Shown: positions 52,801 to 61,693 of the stretch, in pieces
How the letters are laid out: each line of letters starts with the position of its first letter
Numbering within the stretch: position 1 is the stretch's first letter
NCBI GenBank assembly: GCA_021797825.1
Contig: JAJZZA010000002.1
Span: forward strand, 42,027-106,026
DNA: 64,000 nucleotides
Source: Bacillota bacterium
GTDB taxonomy: Bacteria; Bacillota; Sulfobacillia; Sulfobacillales; Sulfobacillaceae
Reading direction: 5' to 3'
Notes under the pieces: model-generated
What the model was told of the DNA's origin: nothing
Database searches by the model: none
What the model saw: only the letters and a program-made list of their open reading frames with translations
Translations under genes and position numbers: made by a program

Positions 52801-53985
52801 CCGGGGGGGCTCATGGTGGTGCCGGCCAACGACGACATCCATCGTTTCAGCCCGGTGCAGCATCCCGCTGATGACCGCAACTCGGAGGTCGTCACCACCC
52901 ACTTTGACTACCACGCCATTGAGGGACGCTTGCTCAAACTGGACTTACTGGGCCACGACGATCCCACGGCCTTAAGAATGCTCGAGGATCTGACGGGAGT
53001 CGCCGCCCACTCCATTCCCTTTCAGGATCCGGCAACCATGAGCCTGTTTCGCAAGGTATCCGCGCTGGGCGTAAACGCCGAGGCCATCGGTTCGCCGGTG
53101 GGCAGTCTGGGTATTCCGGAGTTTGGCACGCGCTTTGTGCGGGGCATGCTGGTCGATACCCAGCCCGAGACGTTCGCCGAACTGGTCAGGATTTCCGGGT
53201 TGTCCCATGGCACCGAGGTGTGGACCAACAACGCCCAGGATCTGATTCGCCAGCGAACCGCGTCGCTGTCCGAGGTGATTGCCACCCGCGACGACATCAT
53301 GCTCTATCTCATCGCCCGCGGCCTGCCCCCGAAAACAGCGTTTGCCATCTCGGAATCCGTGCGCAAGGGCAAAGGCTTGAAAACGGACCAGGAACAGGCT
53401 ATGCGCGCGCAGGGCGTGCCCGCTTGGTACGTTGAATCCTGCCGCAAGATCAGCTATCTGTTTCCTAAAGCCCATGCGGTGGCGTATGTCATGATGGGTT
53501 GGCGCATTGCCTGGTACAAAGTGCACCATCCGTTGGCGTATTACGCGACCTACTTTTCGGTGAGGGCAGCCGATTTCGACCCGAAAGTGGTGCTGGGAGG
53601 TGTCAAACGCATCAGCCAAGCGCTCGCCGAAACCGAGGCCAAAGGCAACGAAGCCTCCCCCAAAGAGCGCAATTTGGTCACGGTGTTAGAAATTGCCCGG
53701 GAAATGCTGGCCAGGCGTTTCGGCTTTCAGCCCATCGACCTCGAACGGTCGTTAGCCAGCCAGTTTCTTATCCGGCAGGATGCCCTGTTAATCCCATTTG
53801 CGGCCTTGCCCGGGTTGGGAGCGACTGCGGCCCAGAATATCATTGCGGCCCGTGAAGAAGCCCCGTTTTTGTCGGTGGACGATTTACGCCAGCGGGCGCG
53901 GTTGTCCAAAAGCGTTATCGACCTGCTGCGCGCGCACGGCGCGCTGGACGGGCTGGGCGAGACCAGTCAACTGGCGTTTTTCTAG
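49855..53985 (+). CDS. polC: DNA polymerase III alpha subunit, PolC type
   Basis: PolC is the main replicative polymerase of low-GC Gram-positives and relatives. The product is about 1376 residues, in the order N-terminal domain, OB fold (VTVRGQIINVSVRSGRDGLR), PHP first half (RVELHSHTKMSAMDG, about 279), inserted DEDDh proofreading exonuclease (VVVVDVETTGLSPRSHDIIE, about 363; AAHNARFDMGFL; HHRALADAEATAHL), PHP second half, and polymerase core with VGSRGSVGSSLVA. The zinc-type CPHC...CPQCG pair follows, then GQDIPFETFLGFEGDKVPD and IDLNFSGEYQ. GTG 49855 is chosen because GGGGGGAA is 5-6 nt upstream; ATG 49834 lacks a site. Confidence 0.97.
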   Translation: MRLEAWWSEAGVRPIRFEPLLVARDGERISVQIASRDRGDEAWCERLAQQLSTEWGCRVEVVEYPWPADPVDRVLAIWTLTGNRLAGLIGRDRLTFGPGGLLCRFPNPIAESLFRQWGGLPRMRRLWPQLPEWQQTVETPPPARPAPPEAVIMVREPVSRGIGQGVPAGEPIPLNALPSSGHVTVRGQIINVSVRSGRDGLRHLLATISDGQGAIRVRVSDRRKEPPVDQSLLQPGSWIKAAGILEQDKFTDETVVRIRDAGRDSGPPALADGEWGPRVELHSHTKMSAMDGITSLRDLFFLARELGHPALAIVDHGVLQTYPEAEHLAQETGIKAIYGVEVNMVEDAVAPLTGGPLRAPWGAVPVVVVDVETTGLSPRSHDIIEIGAAKVIAGEIVDTFHRMVRPTRAVSQTALQITGIQPEELSKAPDLAGVFADFAAFADGSVLAAHNARFDMGFLRAAQAQREGGDAWEVPVLDTLALARITIPGLKSYGLGPLSAHLKIPLSQHHRALADAEATAHLLSRLLAMVGEPWTEARLRASHPLSHTVARPVPVVLLLRHGSALADLYRLVSDSHLKYFHRVPRVPRSLVEAGRAGWWVGSPAHGGEVQDALLRHASPVELDEIAAFYDYWEVAPPDACKTLAREEHLDGEEPVRQWTRDLIHLGRRLARTVVAVSDTHYLRPDDRIYRDILAATAKGELHDAGEELHYRTSGEMQAAFAWLPEDDRRWVIHDAPLSLAESVPVIKPVPDGLYAPTLPEAERVVSQMPLARARELYGEELDPVITARLEKEIRSIVDNGFASIYYTAHRLVKKSLDDGYLVGSRGSVGSSLVATLLNITEVNPLPPHYRCPHCRFTEFVHDDRIGSGYDLPARPCPQCGTALVGDGQDIPFETFLGFEGDKVPDIDLNFSGEYQSEIHRYTEELFGRGYVFRAGTIATVAEKTAYGLVRAWAREHAKELTPAEVEWLAAGITGVKRTTGQHPGGLMVVPANDDIHRFSPVQHPADDRNSEVVTTHFDYHAIEGRLLKLDLLGHDDPTALRMLEDLTGVAAHSIPFQDPATMSLFRKVSALGVNAEAIGSPVGSLGIPEFGTRFVRGMLVDTQPETFAELVRISGLSHGTEVWTNNAQDLIRQRTASLSEVIATRDDIMLYLIARGLPPKTAFAISESVRKGKGLKTDQEQAMRAQGVPAWYVESCRKISYLFPKAHAVAYVMMGWRIAWYKVHHPLAYYATYFSVRAADFDPKVVLGGVKRISQALAETEAKGNEASPKERNLVTVLEIAREMLARRFGFQPIDLERSLASQFLIRQDALLIPFAALPGLGATAAQNIIAAREEAPFLSVDDLRQRARLSKSVIDLLRAHGALDGLGETSQLAFF

Positions 53986-54012
53986 CAGCCGCAGGTGGGA
54001 TGGCACGGACGG

Positions 54013-54042
54013 TTGTGGCAAACCGGCCAATTGTGTTATGAT
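54013..54042 (+). promoter_or_regulatory. possible sigma-A promoter of the nusA-infB operon
   Basis: TTGTGG (54013-54018) and TATGAT (54037-54042) are 18 bp apart, with an extended -10 TGT. It lies in the 200-bp gap where rimP would be expected, 145 bp before nusA. Confidence 0.45.
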
Positions 54043-54187
54043 GGCCTCGTAGATTTCGGCGTACGCGGTCGCGCCCGCGCCCGCAGGCGATAGATCGGTT
54101 AGGAACGTGACGCGGAGTGGGGAGACTGAGATCCCACTCTTTTCGCTTGACAAGGGCCATAGACCGTTTAAGGGGGAGATTCGCCGC

Positions 54188-55240
54188 ATGAATGACGACC
54201 TGCTCAACGCCCTCAAAGACTTGGAACGGGAAAAGGGGATCGAAAAGGAAGTCCTGTTCGAAGCCATTGAATCCGCGTTGATCTCGGCTTACCGACGCAA
54301 CTTCGGTTCGGCGCAAAATGTTCGCGTCCGCATCGATCGCGCGACCGGCGTCACTCAGGTGTGGGCTCAAAAAACCGTGGTCAGCGTGGTGGAAGATCAT
54401 CGGCTGCAAGTGAGTTTGGACGAGGCGGCGGCTATACAGGCCGGCTGCGCCGAGAACGATATCGTAGAATTCGAAGTCACGCCCAAGAATTTCGGCCGGA
54501 TCGCGGCGCAAACCGCTAAACAGGTGATTGTGCAGCGCATTCGCGAAGCCGAGCGGGGTATGATTTATGACGAGTACGCGGGGCGTGAAGGGGACATCGT
54601 TACGGGTCTGGTGCAACGCATGGAACGCGGGCTAATCTATATCGACCTCGGCCGCACCGAAGCGTTAATGCTGCCCAGCGAACAGGTGCCCGGGGAGATG
54701 TTGCGCGCCAACGAACGCGTCAAGCTTTATGTGGTTGAGGTCAAAAAGACCACCAAAGGCCCCCAGGTCTACGTCTCGCGAAGCCATTCGGGCCTGATTA
54801 AACGCCTGTTTGAACTGGAGGTGCCGGAGATTCATGATGGAGTGGTCGAAATCAAGGGAATCGCCCGGGAAGCCGGTGCCCGCACCAAGATTGCCGTTTG
54901 GTCGGAGGATCCCGACGTAGACCCGGTGGGATCGTGCGTCGGCGCTAAAGGCCAGCGGGTGCAGGCGATCGTGGCGGAGTTGCGGGGTGAAAAACTGGAT
55001 ATTATCGCGTGGGATCCCGACCCCGCGGTATTGGTGGCCAACGCTTTGTCGCCGGCTCACGTCACTGAGGTGATCATTGAAGAGGAGCGACGCTCAGCAC
55101 GGGTGATTGTTCCGGATAATCAGTTGTCGCTGGGCATCGGCAAGGAAGGCCAAAATGCCCGGTTGGCTGCGAAACTAACGGGATGGCGGGTTGATTTGCG
55201 GTCGGAGTCCCAGAGTAGCCAAGAAAGGTGGGGCATGTGA
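54188..55240 (+). CDS. nusA: Transcription termination/antitermination factor NusA
   Basis: The 350-residue NusA binds RNA polymerase and RNA. It starts MNDDLLNALKDLEREKGIEK followed by EVLFEAIESALISAYRRNF (polymerase-binding N-terminal domain). The S1 domain is at about residues 130-200 (GDIVTGLVQRMERGLIYIDL), and two KH domains follow (DPVGSCVGAKGQRVQAIVAE and NQLSLGIGKEGQNARLAAKL). It lacks the acidic C-terminal repeats of E. coli, as usual in Firmicutes. The gene normally preceding it, rimP, is absent here. ATG 54188 has GGGGGAG upstream. Confidence 0.97.
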   Translation: MNDDLLNALKDLEREKGIEKEVLFEAIESALISAYRRNFGSAQNVRVRIDRATGVTQVWAQKTVVSVVEDHRLQVSLDEAAAIQAGCAENDIVEFEVTPKNFGRIAAQTAKQVIVQRIREAERGMIYDEYAGREGDIVTGLVQRMERGLIYIDLGRTEALMLPSEQVPGEMLRANERVKLYVVEVKKTTKGPQVYVSRSHSGLIKRLFELEVPEIHDGVVEIKGIAREAGARTKIAVWSEDPDVDPVGSCVGAKGQRVQAIVAELRGEKLDIIAWDPDPAVLVANALSPAHVTEVIIEEERRSARVIVPDNQLSLGIGKEGQNARLAAKLTGWRVDLRSESQSSQERWGM

Positions 55241-55506
55241 AGGTCCGCAAGATTCCTATCCGAACTTGTGTGGGATGCAACACGGCGCGACCCAAAAAGG
55301 AATTGGTGCGGGTGGTGCGCCTGGCCGATGGCCATCTCGCCATTGACCGCAAGGGCAAGGTATCAGGACGGGGGGCATATGTGTGTCCCGACGCCGCCTG
55401 TATACGCCAAGCCATTGCCTCGCGCCGTCTCGATCGGGCGTTGGAAGTGCAATTGACCGACGACATTCGGAACGAACTGGAGCGAATGGCCCATGGAGAG
55501 GGATAG
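55237..55506 (+). CDS. ylxR: YlxR family RNA-binding/nucleoid protein
   Basis: The 89-residue protein begins MKVRKIPIRTCVGCNTARPK, with the second half GRGAYVCPDAACIRQAIAS, the fold typical of YlxR (DUF448). In related bacteria it acts as a nucleoid-associated regulator and RNase P-binding protein. GTG 55237 overlaps the nusA stop in GTGA and gives the family-typical start; AAAGGTGGGG precedes it. Confidence 0.94.
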   Translation: MKVRKIPIRTCVGCNTARPKKELVRVVRLADGHLAIDRKGKVSGRGAYVCPDAACIRQAIASRRLDRALEVQLTDDIRNELERMAHGEG

Positions 55507-55509
55507 GAC

Positions 55510-56199
55510 ATGGCAATGCAGGATTGGATGAACTGGATTGGTCTGGCGCGGCGGGCAGGCAAGCTGGCGCCCGGGGACCAGCAGGTGCGCGAGGCCATGC
55601 GCAGCCAGACCGCTCAACTACTGGTCGTAGCTGAGGATTCCGGATTGGCGGCTTACCGCAAGTACCGCCTGTGGGCCCAAGATGTTGGCATTCCGTTGGT
55701 GCATCGGGGCAGCAAGGCCGAGTTGGGTCATGCCATGGGAATGGGCCCGCACGCGGTACTTGCGGTGCAAGATTCAAAAATGGCGCAAGCCATCGTCGCC
55801 AAGCTTAAAGACATTGCAGGAGGGATAGATTTTGCCCGAGAAGGACAAAGTGAGGGTTTACGAGCTGGCCAAAGAACTGAAACTGGACAGCCGCAGACTG
55901 ATCGACTTACTCCATCGCCTAAACGTCGATGGGATCAAGAATCACATGAGTACCGTGGAACCCGACGCGGTGCAAACCGTTCGCAACATCATGGAGGGCA
56001 AACTGCCGGCAGTCGGAGCCAAGACCGGTCCGCTTCCCGGGCGACCGGCCGGTCGCCCGGCCGAACCGGCGAGGCAGCCGCAAGCCCCGGTTCGCCCCCC
56101 ATACCCAACGCCCCGTCCGGCCCCGCGCGAGGAAACGGCCGCTCCCGGTTCCGCACCGGTCCCGCGCAGTCGGCCGGTTCCGGCAGGAAGCGGCGATAG
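55510..56199 (+). CDS. ylxQ: YlxQ, ribosomal L7Ae-like protein with a long out-of-frame overlap into infB
   Basis: Residues 1-105 are a compact L7Ae/L30e/Gadd45 domain (WIGLARRAGKLAPGDQQVRE, LLVVAEDSGLAAYRKY, VHRGSKAELGHAMGMGPHAV) that in other bacteria binds kink-turn RNA. Relatives stop soon after this domain. Here the frame runs on for another 120 codons, 368 nt of it inside infB in a different phase. This gives an Arg/Gly/Ser/Pro-rich, presumably disordered tail ending at TAG 56197-56199. The ATG has GAGAGGGATAGG upstream. Whether the tail is biologically meaningful or just a lost stop codon in GC-rich DNA is open. Confidence 0.88.
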   Translation: MAMQDWMNWIGLARRAGKLAPGDQQVREAMRSQTAQLLVVAEDSGLAAYRKYRLWAQDVGIPLVHRGSKAELGHAMGMGPHAVLAVQDSKMAQAIVAKLKDIAGGIDFAREGQSEGLRAGQRTETGQPQTDRLTPSPKRRWDQESHEYRGTRRGANRSQHHGGQTAGSRSQDRSASRATGRSPGRTGEAAASPGSPPIPNAPSGPARGNGRSRFRTGPAQSAGSGRKRR

Positions 56200-58531
56200 T
56201 CGACGGCCGGCACCGCGCCCGCCTGCGGCCGGAACCCCCGCCGCCAAGCCGACGGGTGCGCCGGCGCGTTCGCCGGGGTCGCGTCCCGCGACACCCCGTC
56301 CGGATGCGCGTCCCCCCGTCGCCAATCGACAGGGAAATTATCCGCAGTCTCCCCGCCCTGCCGGCAGCCGTCCGCCCGCGTCCGGGCCTTCCAGCCGTTT
56401 CGGTGCCGGGGCCAGCCGCCCCGCCGGTGGCGCGGGTGCACCCAACCGGGCGACCGGAACCGGTCCCGCGCCGCGCCCATACGGCGGCACCGCGCCCAAC
56501 CGGCCGCAGGGATCGCGTCCCCCCGGCCGTTCCGGCCCTGGCGCGGGGAATGCGCCAGCTCGGCCAAATCGGCCGCTTAACGTCCCGCCCCCGGCTAGTG
56601 CCACGACGCGGCCGGGCAAGGACGCCAACCGCAGAGCTAGCCCCAAAGAGCGGCGATCCCCCAACGACTATTCATCCGCGCGCACCCGGAATTGGGATGA
56701 AGAACGATTCGGGACCAAACGCAAACAAAAGCACAACCGTGCCAAAGAGCGCCAAGAATCCAGTATACCGCCCGTACAGCGCAAGATTGTGCTGACCGGG
56801 GCCATCATGGTCAAAGACTTGGCCGACCAATTGGGGGCCAAAGCCACCGACTTGATCAAGCGACTGATTAACCTCGGGGTGATGGTCGCAGTCAATCAAG
56901 AGATTGACAAAGACACCGCGGCGATTATCGCGTCGGAAATGGGCGCCGCGGTCGAGGAGCGCGCTTCGTTGCTCGAACAGGAAGCGACCATTTTGCAAGG
57001 GGAGAGTGATGTCGCCGAATCGCTGCAGCCCCGTCCGCCGGTCGTTACCGTGATGGGTCATGTAGACCACGGCAAGACGTCCCTGTTGGACCGGATTCGG
57101 TCGTCACGGGTTACGCAATCGGAGGCGGGCGGGATCACGCAGCACATCGGAGCTTCGGTGGTGGATTGGCAAGACCGCGCGGTCGTGTTTCTCGACACCC
57201 CTGGCCATGAGGCGTTTACGGCCATGCGCGCACGGGGGGCCCAAGTTACCGACATCGCCGTGCTGGTGGTGGCCGCCAACGACGGGGTTATGCCCCAAAC
57301 GGTGGAAGCCATCAACCATGCCAAGGCCGCTGCCGTGCCGATTGTGGTCGCCATCAACAAAATCGACCTGCCCGACGCCAACCCCGACCGGGTGCGCACG
57401 GAACTGACCGAACACGGTCTGGTTTCCGATGCCTGGGGGGGCGACACCATGATGGTCGCCGTCTCTGCGCGGACCGGCCAAGGCCTCTCGGATCTGTTGG
57501 ATGCCATTTTGTTTCAAGCGGACGTGCTGGAGTTAAAAGCCAACCCCGAGCGGATGGCGCAGGGAACCATTATCGAAGCCAAACTCGACAAAGGGCGCGG
57601 ACCGGTGGCAACCGTGCTGGTCAAGCGCGGCACGTTGCACGTCGGCGACATTTTTGTTTCGGGCGCGGTATACGGCCGCGTCCGCGCTCTACTGAACGAC
57701 CGCGGACAACGGGTCAAGGCGGTGGGCCCCTCGATGCCGGTCGAAGTCTTGGGCTTTAACCAGGTTCCCGACGCGGGTGACGATTTCGTGATTTTGGAAG
57801 ACGAAAAACAGGCCAAGTCCATTGCCGACGCACGCACCACGCGCTCTCGCCAGTCCAACGAGCCGGGACAGCGCGGGGTCTCCTTGGACGAATTCCTGCA
57901 GCGTCTGAAAGACGAAGAAATTCGCGATTTGAACCTGGTGGTCAAGGCGGACGTCCACGGTTCGGCGGAAGCTTTGGGTCAGTCGGTGACCAAACTATCC
58001 AACGCGGAGGCTCGCGTGCGCGTCCTGCATACGGGGGTCGGATCGGTCACCGAATCCGATGTGATGCTGGCCCAGGCCTCCGGTGCGATTATCATCGGAT
58101 TCGGGGTCGGGGTGGAATCCAAAGCTCGGCAACTTGCCGAGCGTGAACATGTGGATGTGCGCCAGTACCGCATCATTTATGAAGTGCTGGACGATATCCA
58201 ACAGGCCTTGACCGGGATGCTGGCACCGAAATACCAAGAACTGGTACTAGGCCGGGCCGAGGTCCGGGAGATCTTCCGGGTTCCCAAGGTGGGAGCTGTC
58301 GGCGGGTGCTACGTAACCGAAGGAAAGGTCTTGCGTTCCGGCCAGGTGCGTGTGTTGCGCAACGGAGCGGTGGTGCACCAAGGAACGATAGCGTCGCTCC
58401 GGCGTTTTAAGGACGACGTTCGCGAAGTGGCGACCGGATTCGAGTGTGGCATCGGATTGGAGAAATTTAACGACATCAAGGTCGGCGATATTCTCGAAAT
58501 CTACGCGCAAGAAGAGGTCAAAGCTAGTTAA
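55832..58531 (+). CDS. infB: Translation initiation factor IF-2
   Basis: The 899-residue GTPase brings initiator tRNA to the 30S subunit. Residues 1-50 are an IF2_N domain ([20 protein letters not shown]). Residues 65-270 are a low-complexity Pro/Arg/Gly/Ala linker. A second IF2_N domain follows ([20 protein letters not shown]), then the G domain with [12 protein letters not shown] at about 408-419, [15 protein letters not shown] and [12 protein letters not shown], and domains II-IV. It ends [21 protein letters not shown] 55832 has AGGAGGG 7 nt upstream, inside ylxQ. Confidence 0.98.
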   Translation: MPEKDKVRVYELAKELKLDSRRLIDLLHRLNVDGIKNHMSTVEPDAVQTVRNIMEGKLPAVGAKTGPLPGRPAGRPAEPARQPQAPVRPPYPTPRPAPREETAAPGSAPVPRSRPVPAGSGDSRRPAPRPPAAGTPAAKPTGAPARSPGSRPATPRPDARPPVANRQGNYPQSPRPAGSRPPASGPSSRFGAGASRPAGGAGAPNRATGTGPAPRPYGGTAPNRPQGSRPPGRSGPGAGNAPARPNRPLNVPPPASATTRPGKDANRRASPKERRSPNDYSSARTRNWDEERFGTKRKQKHNRAKERQESSIPPVQRKIVLTGAIMVKDLADQLGAKATDLIKRLINLGVMVAVNQEIDKDTAAIIASEMGAAVEERASLLEQEATILQGESDVAESLQPRPPVVTVMGHVDHGKTSLLDRIRSSRVTQSEAGGITQHIGASVVDWQDRAVVFLDTPGHEAFTAMRARGAQVTDIAVLVVAANDGVMPQTVEAINHAKAAAVPIVVAINKIDLPDANPDRVRTELTEHGLVSDAWGGDTMMVAVSARTGQGLSDLLDAILFQADVLELKANPERMAQGTIIEAKLDKGRGPVATVLVKRGTLHVGDIFVSGAVYGRVRALLNDRGQRVKAVGPSMPVEVLGFNQVPDAGDDFVILEDEKQAKSIADARTTRSRQSNEPGQRGVSLDEFLQRLKDEEIRDLNLVVKADVHGSAEALGQSVTKLSNAEARVRVLHTGVGSVTESDVMLAQASGAIIIGFGVGVESKARQLAEREHVDVRQYRIIYEVLDDIQQALTGMLAPKYQELVLGRAEVREIFRVPKVGAVGGCYVTEGKVLRSGQVRVLRNGAVVHQGTIASLRRFKDDVREVATGFECGIGLEKFNDIKVGDILEIYAQEEVKAS

Positions 58532-58543
58532 CGGGAGGTAGCG

Positions 58544-58897
58544 ATGAACCAGGCACGCGCTGATCGGGTGGGGCAGGCTCTGCAACGGGAGCTCGGTGCT
58601 ATGCTGCTGACGGAGATTAAGGACCCGCGGGTCGGTTTCGTCAGCGTGACGCGGGTGGACGTCGCGCGCGATCTCAGCCTGGCACGAATCTATGTCAGTG
58701 TCATGGGCGGTCCTCTGGCCATGAAGGAAAGCTTGGCCGGGCTGCGCAGCGCCTCGCCCTTTTTGCGGGGGGAGGCGGGCCGTCGTCTGGGTCTTCGCCA
58801 TGCGCCCCAACTGGATTTTCGAGCGGACACGTCGATTGACGATACGTTGCGCCTCTACGAAGTCATGAAGAAGTTGCCCGAGGTGCGCGATGACTGA
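58544..58897 (+). CDS. rbfA: 30S ribosome-binding factor A
   Basis: The 117-residue KH-like protein acts in late 16S rRNA maturation. It shows RADRVGQALQRELGAMLLTE, IKDPRVGFVSVTRVDVARDL, ARIYVSVMGG and LGLRHAPQLDFRADTSIDD. The ATG follows a GGGAGGT site 12 bp after infB. In Bacillus ylxP stands between infB and rbfA; here it is missing. The stop overlaps nrnA. Confidence 0.96.
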   Translation: MNQARADRVGQALQRELGAMLLTEIKDPRVGFVSVTRVDVARDLSLARIYVSVMGGPLAMKESLAGLRSASPFLRGEAGRRLGLRHAPQLDFRADTSIDDTLRLYEVMKKLPEVRDD

Positions 58898-59861
58898 TCG
58901 GGAGCAGGCGTCACAGCTCCTGTTGGCGGCGTCGCGGATTTTGATTGCGATGCACGCGCAACCCGACGGCGATACCACCGGGTCGGCGCTCAGCCTGATG
59001 CACGCCTTGAGCGCCCGGGGCAAGGAGGTCGCGGTAGTCTGTCGCGACCCGGTTCCCGCCCGCTACCGGTTTTTGCCGGGAGCCGCCGCCATCACCGACT
59101 GGACGGCGGTCCGCGCCGGAAGTTTTGATGTGGCGGTGGCCGTAGACTGCGGTGCCGAAACACGAATCGGTGCGGTCGAGGAATATTTTGGAGCGGCGCC
59201 GATCACGCTCAATATCGACCACCATGTGTCCAACAACCGGTACGCCACCGTCAACTGGGTCGAAGGCCAGGCGGCCGCCACGGGCGAAATGCTGGCAGGC
59301 CTGTTGCAGGATTGGGGCGCAAGCATTGCCCAGGACGAGGCCGTCTGCCTGTACACTGCCATCAGCACCGACACCCTGTCCTTTCAGCAGGTGAACACCA
59401 GCGTGCAAACCCTGGCCACGGTAGCGGCGCTGGCGGCTAGCGGCTTTGATTTAGCCCGGGTCAACGAGGCCCTTTGGGAGAGTGAAACGGCTTCGGAGGC
59501 GCAGTTGCTGGGATGGGCCCTGTTGCATGCGCAATTGTCCGGTGATGGTCGCATCGCTTGGCTGGAAGTGCCGCGCGCTTTGCTCCATCAATTGCGGGCC
59601 CGCGATGAGGACGCCGATGGCCTGGTCCACCATCTTCGTGCCATCGATTCCGTCATGGTGGCAATTGTGACCCGCGAATTACCGGATGGCAAGACCATCA
59701 AGATCAGCTGGCGGGGAAAGAGTCACGTGGATGTCACCGGGTTTGCCCGTCAGTTCGGGGGCGGGGGCCATCGCTATTCGGCCGCGGCGCAGGTGGCGGG
59801 AACGCTGGCCGAGGTCACTCGGCGAGCGGTGATCGCCGTGGGAGTGCCGGATTTTGCTTAA
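58890..59861 (+). CDS. nrnA: DHH/DHHA1 phosphoesterase, NrnA-like oligoribonuclease / pAp phosphatase
   Basis: The 323-residue enzyme degrades nanoRNA and dephosphorylates 3'-phosphoadenosine 5'-phosphate. Metal motifs: AMHAQPDGDTTGSALSL, VAVDCG and NIDHHVSNNRYAT (DHH), then YTAISTDTLSFQ. The DHHA1 substrate domain ends GFARQFGGGGHRYSAAAQV. The ATG overlaps rbfA by 8 bp. It occupies its usual Firmicute position between rbfA and truB. Confidence 0.95.
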   Translation: MTDREQASQLLLAASRILIAMHAQPDGDTTGSALSLMHALSARGKEVAVVCRDPVPARYRFLPGAAAITDWTAVRAGSFDVAVAVDCGAETRIGAVEEYFGAAPITLNIDHHVSNNRYATVNWVEGQAAATGEMLAGLLQDWGASIAQDEAVCLYTAISTDTLSFQQVNTSVQTLATVAALAASGFDLARVNEALWESETASEAQLLGWALLHAQLSGDGRIAWLEVPRALLHQLRARDEDADGLVHHLRAIDSVMVAIVTRELPDGKTIKISWRGKSHVDVTGFARQFGGGGHRYSAAAQVAGTLAEVTRRAVIAVGVPDFA

Positions 59862-60732
59862 CGGATTCATCAACCTGCGAAAACCTTCAGGCATGACCAG
59901 CCACGCGGTGGTTGCCGCGGTCCGTAGGCTAGCCGGGCAACAATCTGTGGGCCATGCCGGAACGCTGGATCCCGATGCCGCCGGGGTGTTGCCGGTGGCG
60001 CTGGGAACTTACACCCGCTTGCTGGATTACGCCCGCCTGACCCCCAAAATTTATCAGGCCGACCTCATTTTCGGCGTGGCCACGGCCACCGGCGACGCGA
60101 GCGGGTCCCCGGTCGGACACTCCGGCCCGCCCTGGCCCAGCCTGGCGGATGTTGAGGCGGCGGCGGGATGGATGGTGGGCGATGTCTGGCAAATTCCGCC
60201 CGCGGTGTCGGCGTTGAAGCGGGGTGGCGAACGCCATTACCGGGCGGTGCAAAAAGGCCGGACAGTGTGGCCCACCGCCCGCCGTGTGCAGGTGCAGCGG
60301 CTTACCGTTTTGGCTGGCCAGCAACAACAATGGCGCATTGAAGCCACTGTCGGCCCCGGCACCTACCTTCGCGCGATTGCCCGCGACTGGGGATGGGTGC
60401 TGGGCCATGGCGCCCATCTGGACCATTTGGTCAGGACACAAGTCGGAGGGTTTGCCATCACACAATCCCACGATCTGGCGGAACTGGCGCATGCCGCCGC
60501 GCAAGGACGTTGGTCCACGCTGCTTGAGGATTGGACCAGGCACCTTGACATCCCTATAATTGAGGTGCAGCTGCATCAGGTTAAAGCCATCCAACACGGA
60601 CGTTCCGATGCCTGGCCTGATCCGGGGGAGGGTGTGATCGGACCGATTGGCCTGACTTTTGCGGGTCAATTGCTAGCTGTCATCGACGGGCCGCCCTGGC
60701 GTTATCGCAAGGTGTTAGCATGGGACCGGTAG
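59854..60732 (+). CDS. truB: tRNA pseudouridine-55 synthase
   Basis: The 292-residue TruB makes pseudouridine in the T loop of tRNAs. It has GFINLRKPSGMTSHAVVAAV, the catalytic Asp39 in GHAGTLDPDAAGVLP, YQADLIFGVATATGD, QIPPAVSALKRGGERHYRAV and GPGTYLRAIARDWG. The C-terminal PUA-like part is present. TTG 59854 overlaps nrnA by 8 bp, with GGGAGTG ahead of it. Confidence 0.96.
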   Translation: MLNGFINLRKPSGMTSHAVVAAVRRLAGQQSVGHAGTLDPDAAGVLPVALGTYTRLLDYARLTPKIYQADLIFGVATATGDASGSPVGHSGPPWPSLADVEAAAGWMVGDVWQIPPAVSALKRGGERHYRAVQKGRTVWPTARRVQVQRLTVLAGQQQQWRIEATVGPGTYLRAIARDWGWVLGHGAHLDHLVRTQVGGFAITQSHDLAELAHAAAQGRWSTLLEDWTRHLDIPIIEVQLHQVKAIQHGRSDAWPDPGEGVIGPIGLTFAGQLLAVIDGPPWRYRKVLAWDR

Positions 60733-60751
60733 GCGCTGGGGGAGGTGAGCT

Positions 60752-61693
60752 ATGCAGCGCGTAAGCCCGCAGCATCAACCTAAAGGACGCACGGTGGTGA
60801 CCATTGGCAGTTTTGACGGGGTGCATCGCGGTCACCAGGCGCTGTTGCAGGCGGCGCGCGGGCTGGCGCGCGAGTTGAGCGCGGCCATGGTTTGCATAAC
60901 GTTCGACCCGCACCCCCTAGCCGTGCTGAAAGGACCGATAGACGGCCATCTGTTGACGGCAACGGACGCCAAGCTGGATTATTTGAGCGAATATGGCGCC
61001 GAATGGGTTCAGGTCCTGCCCTTTACCGCGGAGACCGCGCGAGTGAGCCCGCTGGCCTTTCTGGAGAGGAATGTCGGCGGGATGTTGAATGCGGCAGGCG
61101 TGGTGGTCGGGTACAATTTTACCTTTGGAGCGGCGGGCGCCGGAACCCCCGATACCATCCGCCAATGGGCGGCTGCCGGGAACCGGCAGGTGCGCGTGGT
61201 GCCGCCGGTGCGCCTCGCCGATGGCACGGCGGTGTCAAGTTCCCTCATCCGGGGCATGATTCGCCACGCCCGGATGGAGGACGCCAGAGCCGCCTTGGGG
61301 CATCCCTACGCCGTGCAGGGCAAGAGCGTGGCCGGCGACGGGCGGGGACGCCAATTGGGATACCCCACGGCCAATGTGATCCCTGCCACTGAGCAATGCA
61401 TGCCCCCCTACGGGGTCTATGGCGGCGTCCTGGCCCTCGCTGCCGGCCATTGCCCGGCTGTCGCCAATTGGGGGGTGCGGCCGACTTTCGACGGTGAGCG
61501 GCCCGTACTCGAGGTGCATGCGCTCAATCTCCCTGCCGACACGGATCTTCGCGGGACGCCCATCCGGTTCGAATTTCATTGGCACATCCGCGCCGAACGG
61601 CGATTTGCGTCCGTTGAGCAGCTGGTTCAGCAAATTACGGCCGACGTCGACACCGTCCGCCGCCGTTTTGCCAGTCATCCCTCTGCACCGTGA
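60752..61693 (+). CDS. ribF: Bifunctional riboflavin kinase / FAD synthetase
   Basis: The 313-residue protein makes FMN from riboflavin and then FAD. The N-terminal nucleotidyltransferase domain has VVTIGSFDGVHRGHQALLQA, FDPHPLAVLKG, VVGYNFTFGAAGAGT and VSSSLIRGMIRHARM. The C-terminal kinase domain has GDGRGRQLGYPTANVIPATE, YGVYGGVLAL, NWGVRPTF and EVHALNLPADTDLRG. The ATG has GGGAGGTGAG upstream. rpsO usually follows; here a gene-free stretch and a transposase follow. Confidence 0.96.
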   Translation: MQRVSPQHQPKGRTVVTIGSFDGVHRGHQALLQAARGLARELSAAMVCITFDPHPLAVLKGPIDGHLLTATDAKLDYLSEYGAEWVQVLPFTAETARVSPLAFLERNVGGMLNAAGVVVGYNFTFGAAGAGTPDTIRQWAAAGNRQVRVVPPVRLADGTAVSSSLIRGMIRHARMEDARAALGHPYAVQGKSVAGDGRGRQLGYPTANVIPATEQCMPPYGVYGGVLALAAGHCPAVANWGVRPTFDGERPVLEVHALNLPADTDLRGTPIRFEFHWHIRAERRFASVEQLVQQITADVDTVRRRFASHPSAP

